A DNA stretch of 64,000 bases from Methylobacter sp015476545 (GTDB lineage: Bacteria > Pseudomonadota > Gammaproteobacteria > Methylococcales > Methylomonadaceae). The stretch covers positions 2,356,001 to 2,420,000 of the forward strand of contig NZ_CP197401.1 of assembly GCF_052162025.1 (NCBI RefSeq), read 5' to 3'. Within the stretch, counting starts at the first letter, position 1; each line of letters starts with the position of its first letter. The notes under the pieces are model-generated. The model was not told the origin of the DNA. It worked only from the letters and a program-made list of their open reading frames with translations, and searched no databases. A program made the translations under genes and the position numbers. This document shows, piece after piece, positions 41,224-48,882 of the stretch.

Positions 41224-41844
41224 ATGACTGACGGAACGAGCTCTCGACAAGATCAGATATTGAAACTGCTGCTGAACTCAAGGCAAGGCATGAGCCTTGA
41301 CGAAATCGCCGCTGCATTGAATATCTCAAGAAATGCCGTTAAACAGCATATCGTCGGTCTTGAAAACAGCGATCTCATCAAAAAAGACGCATTCAAGATC
41401 ACCGGTGGGCGGCCGTCACGCAATTATGTGCTGACTGAAAAAGGCATCAACCGGTTTCCCAAACAATATGCCTGGTTCTGTAACTTAATACTATCGGAAC
41501 TCAAAGCAGAGATGGGTGAAGACGCTTTCAGACGCTACATGGCAAGGCTCGGCGCTAAATTCGCCCAAACGCTTATGCCGCAATTCAACGGCAAAGAGCC
41601 TGCCGAGCGAATCACCGCACTTATCGAGATAATGCAGACGTTAGGCTATCATGCGATAGAAGACCAGAACAATTCCCCCTCTACCATACAAGCGTTCAAT
41701 TGCGTTTACCACGATCTGGCTCAGCAATATCCGGAATTGTGCGAATTTGATCGCGCATTGATATCTGCCCTGCTGGACCGCCCGATTGAACAAACAAAGT
41801 GCATGACATGTAACGATTGCTCCTGCCAGTTTCTTATCAAATAA
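41224..41844 (+). CDS. SufR-like winged-helix regulator with a C-terminal cysteine cluster
   Basis: 206 residues. N-terminal helix-turn-helix: MSLDEIAAALNISRNAVKQH, followed by the wing GGRPSRNYVLTEKG. The C-terminal half has cysteines at 160, 173, 193, 196, 199 and 201; 160 and 173 form the CX12C pair typical of the SufR family, and the tail reads CMTCNDCSCQF. SufR-type repressors bind a [4Fe-4S] cluster and respond to iron-sulfur or NO status. Its gene diverges from the globin, reductase and nor genes, so it is probably their NO-sensing regulator; this is inference. Confidence 0.8.
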   Translation: MTDGTSSRQDQILKLLLNSRQGMSLDEIAAALNISRNAVKQHIVGLENSDLIKKDAFKITGGRPSRNYVLTEKGINRFPKQYAWFCNLILSELKAEMGEDAFRRYMARLGAKFAQTLMPQFNGKEPAERITALIEIMQTLGYHAIEDQNNSPSTIQAFNCVYHDLAQQYPELCEFDRALISALLDRPIEQTKCMTCNDCSCQFLIK

Positions 41845-41918
41845 ATGACCGGTTTAAGCAGGCTGGAAGAGATGCCTGAATACTCCTTACCGCCCATGCA
41901 GATCCGCTTTATCTCTTG

Positions 41919-42530
41919 TTAGTCGACATTAAGCCCTTCTTCCTGCAGCGCTCTTTTTACCGCAGGCCTATCGGCGATTCTTTTTTTATATTGCACCAGC
42001 GAGGGCCAGCGTGAAATGTCGATCGACATCAGTTTCGCCCATCGCAGCACGACAAATAAATATGCATCTGCGATTGTGAAATCATTGCCCATGAGATAGG
42101 GCTGCGCAGAGACATTGTCTGCGACCCATTTAAACCGGGATGACAGCGTTTCCCGAAACAGATTTTTTGCCTGATCAGGCATATTGGCATTGAAGAGCGG
42201 TGAAAAAGTCTTGTGCAGTTCAGTGGAAATAAAATTCAGCCATTGTTGCAGATTATAACGCTCGAATGTACCGGCTGCGGGCGCCAGTTTTTTAGCGGGC
42301 ACCCTATCGGCAAGATATTGAATAATGGCAGGCCCTTCAGTCAGTTTGTTGCCATCGTCCAGTACCAGAACCGGCACATAGCCATTAGGACTGACGCTGC
42401 GAAAATCTTCGCCGGTTTCTGTCAGTTTTTCCTGCAAATCAACTTTAATGAGCTCAAACGGCAGGTCAGCCTCGCATAAGACAATATGAGGCGAGAGCGA
42501 ACAGGCGCCGGGACTGTAATAGAGTTTCAT
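41919..42530 (-). CDS. gst: Glutathione S-transferase (beta-class-like)
   Basis: 203 residues from MKLYYSPGACSLSPHIVLCE, the N-terminal thioredoxin-like domain with the beta-class cysteine in GACSLSPH. It has NGYVPVLVLDDG (cis-proline), LTEGPAIIQYLAD (glutathione gamma-glutamyl site) and the helical domain NDFTIADAYLFVVLRW. AGGAGA precedes ATG 42530; the open frame up to 42557 is not used. Detoxifies electrophiles. Confidence 0.92.
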   Translation of the reverse strand: MKLYYSPGACSLSPHIVLCEADLPFELIKVDLQEKLTETGEDFRSVSPNGYVPVLVLDDGNKLTEGPAIIQYLADRVPAKKLAPAAGTFERYNLQQWLNFISTELHKTFSPLFNANMPDQAKNLFRETLSSRFKWVADNVSAQPYLMGNDFTIADAYLFVVLRWAKLMSIDISRWPSLVQYKKRIADRPAVKRALQEEGLNVD

Positions 42531-42699
42531 CGTCGATCTCCTGAGAAAATTAGCCAAAGAATCTATCTGAACGCGGCATCGGTTTGGCTTTCAATGCCGA
42601 GTTTCACAGAATCCAAAACTTTAAAATTGGATACTTTCTTCCTGAGACTTGTTCAAAAAAAACTGGTCAAATTTATGACTTACAATTCGGGAATTGTTT

Positions 42700-43203
42700 A
42701 TGACTTACACTGCGCTATGCCTGAACTGCATCAGCCAAACCGTTTTGTTGCTGCTGGCCGCCAATGGCGCGCCGGTTTTAGCCCGCCATTGGCTGAAAGA
42801 CCGTTTCAACCTGCCGGTGGATATGGGGTTAAAACTAGGCGATGGCCGCGCTTTGTTTGGCAGCAGCAAAACCTGGCGCGGCATTATTGCTTCGGTCATT
42901 CTCACTTCTCTTGTAGCGATGGTGTTGGGAATGTCTGCGCTTGTGGGCGCTGTGTTCAGCCTGACAGCCATGTCGGGTGATCTGTTGGCCAGCTTTATAA
43001 AGCGCCGGCAGGGCCATGCCGAAAGCAGCCGCGTCCGCTGCATCGATACGATCCCTGAATCAATCATGCCTGCGCTGGTGCTGCATGAGCAATTGGGCCT
43101 GAGTGTTACAGATATTTTAGCCGTTGCCTTTACTTTTTTTCTGCTCGACGTTTTTCTATCGCCTGTTCTGTATCGGTTTCATATTAAAAACCGTCCTTAT
43201 TGA
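42700..43203 (+). CDS. CDP-archaeol synthase-like (CarS/DUF46) membrane protein
   Basis: 167 residues, four or five hydrophobic segments, with the CDP-alcohol-lipid cytidylyltransferase-like signature seen in bacterial CarS homologues: MGLKLGDGRALFGSSKTWRG, a GD pair in SGDLLASFIKRR, and CIDTIPESIMPAL. In archaea CarS makes CDP-archaeol; in bacteria the substrate is unknown, perhaps another lipid alcohol phosphate. It stands alone. Confidence 0.75.
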   Translation: MTYTALCLNCISQTVLLLLAANGAPVLARHWLKDRFNLPVDMGLKLGDGRALFGSSKTWRGIIASVILTSLVAMVLGMSALVGAVFSLTAMSGDLLASFIKRRQGHAESSRVRCIDTIPESIMPALVLHEQLGLSVTDILAVAFTFFLLDVFLSPVLYRFHIKNRPY

Positions 43204-43320
43204 GTTATCGCGCAAGGCCGGTTTTACTTGGCTGTTTTTGCATGAAAGAAGCAGAAAGAGCTTAATGGCAAGGTGGTTTCGCGAAAGCAAAACCGCCTTT
43301 TATGAGTGTAATTAGATTTC

Positions 43321-43400
43321 GTCAATCCTCTATCGTAACCTAGCCGATGGAGAACTGCCGATTAATCTGGTTCAAGACATCAGGGTTAAGGCTTGTGATC
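43321..43400. repeat. Hairpin repeat, copy 1 (imperfect)
   Basis: AATCCTCTATCG-TAACCTAGC-CGATGGAGAACTG and the following CTGCCGATTAATCTGGTTC resemble the copy at 44452-44525 in the same orientation. The two copies bracket the Sco-cytochrome c gene. Confidence 0.6.
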
Positions 43401-43447
43401 AAGGAGTAATTTACAGGCAGGAAAAACAGCACCGTTATTGAATTGGG

Positions 43448-44422
43448 TCAATGTCCAGCACCGCCTTCGCCATTGGTCGTCATGACGTCTTCGGCATGCC
43501 CAGCCGAGCCGGCCATATAGGCAATGAGCGCTTCCACATCGGCATCGCTCAGCCTCAGATTCGGCATAGGAACCTCATTATACTTATCAAACAATTGCAT
43601 CGCGACGGAGTCTTTTTCTGCCAGCATCTGATCTGGTTCTTTTAACCAGCGTGCAAGCCAGGCGTGTTTCCGCTTCTCGGTTACGCCTGACAATCCCGGC
43701 CCCAGTCCGCCTTCAGCGCCCAGGCTATGACAGGAGTCGCAACGCGAACGATAGAGATCTTCTCCCCGGCTAAGTTCTGGCAAGCGCGGCGCCTTGTCAT
43801 AACGCATCGCCCCTGGGTTCGTCCTATACGCATGTTGTTGCAGCGAATAGCCGAGCAACCTAACCAGAGTCTTAGGTTCATCAAAAGGCGACCGCTTGAT
43901 CCACTTTCCGGTGGCTTCATTTCCGACAATGAGGCTAATGGAGTGGTTACTGGTTACCTGACCTGACTCATCTTTGTTATAAAGCCCCAACTTCTTGCGC
44001 AAAAGCGTGATATCTGCCTTGTTTCCGGTCAAGAATGTCCAGCCCGGCCCTACCCTGAATCTTTGCGAATATTCCTTAAGCACCGCCGGCGTATCGTGTT
44101 CAGGATCTATACTGATGGAATAGAAGAAAACGTCGCGGCCTGCGCGATCTCCCAGTTCCTTTTGGACCTGGCGCAGGCTGGCTGTCTCTGCCGGGCAGGA
44201 ATCCGAGCAATGCGTAAAAATGAAATTGATCGCTACCACCTTATCCTTGATGAGATCGTCATAGAAGCGAACTGTTTTTCCATCCTGCGTCACCAGAGAA
44301 ATATTGGGAAAGTAGTCCGCTCCCCAGCGGGAACCGGCAGAAACGGCCCAAGCTGGGCCGCATCCAAACATCAGGACGATGGAGACTAACAGAGAGATAA
44401 TAATCATATTCCTATCTTTCAT
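43448..44422 (-). CDS. Sco1/SenC copper chaperone fused to cytochrome c
   Basis: 324 residues with a signal peptide (about 1-26, FGCGPAWAVSAG). The N-terminal 190 residues are a thioredoxin-like Sco domain with copper ligands in FTHCSDSCPAET (CxxxC) and the histidine in SNHSISLIVGN. The C-terminal 100 residues are a class I cytochrome c: YRSRCDSCHSLGAEGG (CXXCH) and a methionine in EVPMPNLRLSD. Sco proteins deliver copper to CuA or other copper sites; the fusion joins copper chemistry with electron transfer. Downstream of the multicopper oxidase gene, with a hairpin repeat between, so it may mature or serve that oxidase. Confidence 0.9.
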   Translation of the reverse strand: MKDRNMIIISLLVSIVLMFGCGPAWAVSAGSRWGADYFPNISLVTQDGKTVRFYDDLIKDKVVAINFIFTHCSDSCPAETASLRQVQKELGDRAGRDVFFYSISIDPEHDTPAVLKEYSQRFRVGPGWTFLTGNKADITLLRKKLGLYNKDESGQVTSNHSISLIVGNEATGKWIKRSPFDEPKTLVRLLGYSLQQHAYRTNPGAMRYDKAPRLPELSRGEDLYRSRCDSCHSLGAEGGLGPGLSGVTEKRKHAWLARWLKEPDQMLAEKDSVAMQLFDKYNEVPMPNLRLSDADVEALIAYMAGSAGHAEDVMTTNGEGGAGH

Positions 44423-44451
44423 GCTATGCCTTATGGTTGTTATTACATTTA

Positions 44452-44525
44452 GTCAGTCCTCCATCGCAACCTCGCCGATGGAGGACTGCCGATTGGTTTG
44501 ATTCAAAATATCAAAAACCGGGCAA
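44452..44525. repeat. Hairpin repeat, copy 2 (perfect 13-bp stem)
   Basis: CAGTCCTCCATCG (44454-44466) and CGATGGAGGACTG (44476-44488) form a perfect stem with a 9-nt loop between the multicopper oxidase and Sco genes. No T run follows in the transcript direction, so it is more likely a processing or stabilising hairpin or a mobile repeat than a terminator. Confidence 0.7.
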
Positions 44526-47500
44526 TCATCTTCTGGGTAAATTGACCGTAATCGTAAAGTTTTGGGTAGCCGACAATCCGCCCTGGTCTGTTACCCGCAC
44601 TGATACAGATTGAGGACCTCGCTGCAAGACCCTCCAGGTAATCTGACCTGTTGAAGGATTAATGCTCATGCCCGCAGGGCCAGAGACCAAGGAGAACGTC
44701 AGTGTATCGCCCGGCGCATCTGTCGCCGTAACCCTGTAACTATAAGTTTGACCGAGGGTCGCCGTAGTCACGGGTGTTGAAGTAATCACCGGCGCGGTGT
44801 TTGCAACGGGAGCAGGCTTGACTGTCGCGTTAAAGCTTGCGGTGGTCGACGCTTGACCATCAGAAACCTGCACGGTTACCGAGTGAGATCCTTCCTGCCC
44901 ATTTGCCGGCATCCAGGCGATCACCCCTGACGCACTGTTAATGCTCATGCCGGCCGGTGCAGCCGTCAATGAGAAAGTAAGAGCGTCACCTTCGGCGTCG
45001 CTCGCCTGCACCGGCAAGCTGAATGCCTGTCCTACGGTTGCAGTCTGATTTGCAATCGCATTGATCGTCGGCGCAGTGTTTGAGCCGCTTCCGGTGTTAT
45101 CTGATGCACTAATACCGGTTTTAAAAGTCGGCACGTCTGTAGTGTTAGTGGGATCATATTCAACCCCCTCCCATCCTGTAACAGGCGTAGGCAAGGCTAA
45201 GGTCTGGCCCGGATGCTGGATATCCCACCGCAACAGCATGGCCTTATCCTCATGCTGGGTGTTGTGGCAGTGCTCCATGTAAGTGCCTGCGAATTCCCGG
45301 AATCGAATGGCCACATCCACAGTATCGGAACTGTCCGGCGCATCACCTATGCGATAAACGTCCTTACGCGCCCACTTTTCCCATACGGGTGGAGGATTGC
45401 CGTCCCGTTTGAGAATCTGCCCCTCCTCGAAATGAATGTGGACCGGATGGCTCCAGCTACCGCCTCCGTTCTTGATGTGCCAGATCTCGGCAGTATCCTT
45501 GTCCGGAGCCGCCGATAAACGATGAGGGTCCATGGTGAAACCCTTACCGCCGTCGGTCTTGACGGTCCAGGGTTTGTCATCGGTGCCGCTGCTGCGCCCG
45601 AACTCGAATTCCCTGTGAATCGCGTTCTGGAGTTCCGTCGTCGTAAACGTCGGCAGCGGGATCATTTTCTTTTTGCCTTCGACGTAATCAGCCGGATTCA
45701 TGCTGAAGTCAGCCTGACCCGCTGGCATGCTTTTCACGCGGAATTCAAGGAACTTGCCAACGCCCGGGTCGCCATTGATGCCATCGGCTTTGTACCGTCC
45801 GCTCAGGACATCGCCGAGCGGTATTGCTTGCCTCGGGCCTCTGCCGCCTTCATGCTCCAGCAGGTTGACGAAGTAGAGCTTGTCGCCTTCCTTGAAGTTT
45901 TTGAAGTCAATAACGATGTCGTAACGCTCGGCAATGCCTTGTACAGGCAGATCGGCTGACTGGGCATTGGGGAACGGCACCGCATGCTCCATGAGGTTGC
46001 CGTCGTTGGCGATCATGTGAAACGGCACGCGTTGGCCTTGCGCGTTCACTAGGGCGATCTTGAAATACCGCGATACGCTGCCGTTCAGGATGCGGAAGCG
46101 ATAACGGCGCGCGCGCACTTCGATATACGGCTTCCACTGCCAATTGACGGTGATCTGGTCGCCGACAAAGCCGTCCGTGTTGAAAATATTAAAATAAAGT
46201 TGGCCGTTTTTATCCCAGGCCTTGTCAGCGACCATCAGATTGACGTCATAGTCGCGGTTTCCCCAATCGAGGGCCTTGCCGCTGGGCAAGCAAAGATTTA
46301 CGTTTTTCGGATTGGCGTAGTGACAGCCATAGCCGGGCTTCGCGCCGCCCGTTGCTTCCAGCACGCTGGCGGGCTCTCGGCCGCGATCAACAGCACTGTA
46401 ATAGTTCATCATCGCGGCATTGCCTTTATAAACATTCGGCGCTGTGAAGTCGAGCATGTGGTCATGAAACCAATGGGTACTCATTGTTTCCCGCCAATCG
46501 CCGGGAATTTTAGTAATGCCGCCATTGCCATCCGGGGTGCCGGCTGCCGGATCGCTGGCAAAGGGATTAATACTGTCGTGCCCGGCAAGAATCATGGGCC
46601 AATGATAGTCGTAGAATTCGCCAGGGTAGAAATAAGCGGCAGTATAACCATCGCTCTCAGCTGGATTGTGACCGTTATGCTCATGCGTACTGATAGTCTG
46701 GCTGCCAAAACCGAAGTTTGCCCCGGCATTCAACGGCAGTGCGTTGTAATGGCGGAACAGAACAGGTTGCCCATAGCGCGCCATAAGAAGTTTTGGCGGA
46801 AAGGTTCCGTCGAAGGTCCAAAGCGCTTTCGGATTCTGGACAGGCATTTTCGGATGAATTCTGGCTTCGATTCCTTTCGTGGTTCCGTTAAGATGATAAA
46901 GTCCTCCGCTGCCGAATTCCCCTTTGCTGTACCCATGCAGCTGATATTGATCGCGCAGTCCCTGGTTCGTGCGCGCCCCGGTCTGCGCGCTCTGGAAGTA
47001 AACCTTTGGAAAGAACTCATCCCACCGCTGATGGGCAAAGAACTCTCCTGATGGCCGCCCTTCCAGAACGGTCTGATTGAACGTGCCAACGCAATCCTTG
47101 ACCTTATCCTCCCAGGCATTAGGCAGCAAATCATTCGCTTCCATAGTGGGAAGAGGGTGAAGAGGTTCTTTCAGGAAGTCGTCGAGTTCCTTGCCGTCCG
47201 GCATACTTTGGCAGTCTGAAGTTGCAGGCAGAGAACTGGTGCTTGAAGATTGGCCGGCCGGCATCGGCTGCAGGCCGAACTCCTCAAACATCAGCAGTGG
47301 CGCACTGAATGCCGTGGCGCCAAACAATGGGCTGGGCGATGCAATCCCATCCGCCACGCCCGTCGGAACATCGAAATCTTTTGCATAAGCTGCCCCGACT
47401 GTCATACTGAGAAGGCAAACCAATTGTGTAGCTCTATCGAAATACAGCTTCAAATTACCGGCATTATCTTTTTCATTAATAACGCAATAATGATTAATAG

Positions 47501-47585
47501 CTTTCCTGGACATGACACATGAATAACGAGTCAAAATCTTCTCGCGTTTATTGAAGTTCACTGCATTGATAATCTTCTTACACAC
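44526..47585 (-). CDS. Large extracytoplasmic multicopper oxidase with two C-terminal Ig-like domains
   Basis: 1019 residues. GTG start supported by a CGGAGG site five bases upstream; a late signal segment (LVCLLSMTVGAAYAK) ends near residue 69. All four copper-binding motifs are seen: HEHNGHNP (about 301), HWFHDH (about 371), HPVHIHF (about 713) and HCHNTQHEDKAM (about 772), which supply T1, T2 and T3 ligands. Residues about 845-1019 are two He_PIG/cadherin-like domains (TPTINAIANQTATVGQ-like openings, SDAEGDALTFSL). Such enzymes oxidise phenols or metal ions with O2. A cell-surface role is suggested by the adhesion-type domains. It neighbours a Sco-cytochrome c fusion and a large haem peroxidase. 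Confidence 0.93.
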   Translation of the reverse strand: MCKKIINAVNFNKREKILTRYSCVMSRKAINHYCVINEKDNAGNLKLYFDRATQLVCLLSMTVGAAYAKDFDVPTGVADGIASPSPLFGATAFSAPLLMFEEFGLQPMPAGQSSSTSSLPATSDCQSMPDGKELDDFLKEPLHPLPTMEANDLLPNAWEDKVKDCVGTFNQTVLEGRPSGEFFAHQRWDEFFPKVYFQSAQTGARTNQGLRDQYQLHGYSKGEFGSGGLYHLNGTTKGIEARIHPKMPVQNPKALWTFDGTFPPKLLMARYGQPVLFRHYNALPLNAGANFGFGSQTISTHEHNGHNPAESDGYTAAYFYPGEFYDYHWPMILAGHDSINPFASDPAAGTPDGNGGITKIPGDWRETMSTHWFHDHMLDFTAPNVYKGNAAMMNYYSAVDRGREPASVLEATGGAKPGYGCHYANPKNVNLCLPSGKALDWGNRDYDVNLMVADKAWDKNGQLYFNIFNTDGFVGDQITVNWQWKPYIEVRARRYRFRILNGSVSRYFKIALVNAQGQRVPFHMIANDGNLMEHAVPFPNAQSADLPVQGIAERYDIVIDFKNFKEGDKLYFVNLLEHEGGRGPRQAIPLGDVLSGRYKADGINGDPGVGKFLEFRVKSMPAGQADFSMNPADYVEGKKKMIPLPTFTTTELQNAIHREFEFGRSSGTDDKPWTVKTDGGKGFTMDPHRLSAAPDKDTAEIWHIKNGGGSWSHPVHIHFEEGQILKRDGNPPPVWEKWARKDVYRIGDAPDSSDTVDVAIRFREFAGTYMEHCHNTQHEDKAMLLRWDIQHPGQTLALPTPVTGWEGVEYDPTNTTDVPTFKTGISASDNTGSGSNTAPTINAIANQTATVGQAFSLPVQASDAEGDALTFSLTAAPAGMSINSASGVIAWMPANGQEGSHSVTVQVSDGQASTTASFNATVKPAPVANTAPVITSTPVTTATLGQTYSYRVTATDAPGDTLTFSLVSGPAGMSINPSTGQITWRVLQRGPQSVSVRVTDQGGLSATQNFTITVNLPRR

Positions 47586-47872
47586 AATAACCTCCGTTTA
47601 GTTCTTATAGCTGTACTGGAACGTCAGCTTAAATAAGCGCTTGCCCAGTCTCCTCATTGGTCATGCTGCTGGTGATGAATTAGCGTCCGCATTCGGGCCG
47701 ATATCATTTTTTAAATGTAATAAGCCACCTCGTTACAGGAGCCAGTGTTAAAACTTTCAGATCGATGAAAATCCGTAGGAATGTCATGATCGGTGCTCCT
47801 CTTCCGATTCTTGTCGATTAACCGCTTGAGTTAAGCGCCATGTTATTTTTCGCTGTTAATGTAGAGCCTATC
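47586..47872. other. Intergenic region upstream of the multicopper oxidase
   Basis: 287 bp with no gene seen. It must contain the oxidase promoter and ribosome-binding site (CGGAGG at 47591-47596, read on the minus strand). No clear hexamers chosen. Confidence 0.4.
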
Positions 47873-48715
47873 CTATTTGTACCTCTGCGAAAACTCCTTG
47901 CGCGCTTCGTCGCCCAGCATCTTATAAGCATCTTTTATGCTGTCTTGAGCACTCAGCAGCAAAAGGTCCTTCCCTTTAATCAACTTTTCTTTTTTATCGT
48001 TTGTCGGGGCGCTGGCAATTGCGTCAATTTTCTCTTGAGCAGATGCCAGATCCTGTTTTGCCGAGGCAATCTTTTTGCCATAGGCTGAAAGCAATTCCTC
48101 ATGAATCTTGGCATTTTTCCCCGAGGCTTTAAGGGCGTCTATGCGTTTTTGAATTCCCAGAGAAGCTGCATCGGCATCCGATACCAGCTGGTTTTCCTTT
48201 GCTGCAAGAAACTGCTTTTCTGCACGCGCAACCGTGTGCCTGCTCTTTATCCATTCAGCCTTTATTTTATCGGCGACGTTTTTGATATCCTGCTTTGTTG
48301 CGCTCTTATTAATCTCTGATTTGAATGCATCAAACGCGATAATTTCGGCATCAAGCTCAGAGATCAGGGTTTTTCTTTCTGAATCGCTCAGCGTAGTCAT
48401 GTTGCCTACCCTGGTTCTGAAAGGGCCCAGTTGCTTCAGGCGATTGTTGACTTGAGTTAAAAGATAATTTTTCCCTCTGCCAACCATGGCCTCCACATTG
48501 TCGAGACCGCCTTTTTCTTCAGCGAAAGACTTTCCTACCGTGAAGCTGTCTCTTTTTGCAGCTTGCTGACCTTCCGCAGCCTGGTTTCCTTCCTTTCCTG
48601 TCAGTGCTTTTGCAATTTGCATGCTTTTACCGAGGATATTGTCTACGGATGAGGAGGCAAAGATTGCTGAAACAAAAATAGTGATTACAAGTAATGCTGT
48701 TGCGAAATATTTCAT
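47873..48715 (-). CDS. Exported helical protein of unknown function
   Basis: 280 residues with a signal peptide (MKYFATALLVITIFVSAIFA, cleavage near SS). The mature part is charged, low in hydrophobic residues and strongly helical, with coiled-coil-like stretches: KTLISELDAEIIAFDAFKSE, LAKQDLASAQEKIDAIAS-like and RQ-rich segments. No domain recognised. It lies between the multicopper oxidase and the haem peroxidase on the same strand, so it is probably a periplasmic partner or adaptor of that locus. Confidence 0.75.
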   Translation of the reverse strand: MKYFATALLVITIFVSAIFASSSVDNILGKSMQIAKALTGKEGNQAAEGQQAAKRDSFTVGKSFAEEKGGLDNVEAMVGRGKNYLLTQVNNRLKQLGPFRTRVGNMTTLSDSERKTLISELDAEIIAFDAFKSEINKSATKQDIKNVADKIKAEWIKSRHTVARAEKQFLAAKENQLVSDADAASLGIQKRIDALKASGKNAKIHEELLSAYGKKIASAKQDLASAQEKIDAIASAPTNDKKEKLIKGKDLLLLSAQDSIKDAYKMLGDEARKEFSQRYK

Positions 48716-48808
48716 AAAAATGCCTTAAATTTCTAAATCAAGATCGAATATCGTCGATGCTTCTTGAGCTGACGGCGTCCTGTTTCGCCCTTTTTTCAGG
48801 ATGGTGGC

Positions 48809-48836
48809 TGTGGGAGCGGCTTTGGAACCGTCCCAC
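48809..48836. terminator. Hairpin downstream of the peroxidase gene
   Basis: TGTGGGAGCGG ... CCGTCCCACA pairs over about 9 bp with one bulge, some 47 bp after the peroxidase stop in its transcription direction. There is no T run, so termination is uncertain. Confidence 0.4.
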
Positions 48837-48882
48837 AGGCATCCGTGCAGCGAACTACGATTTTAATAGTGCGTTTTCTGAG

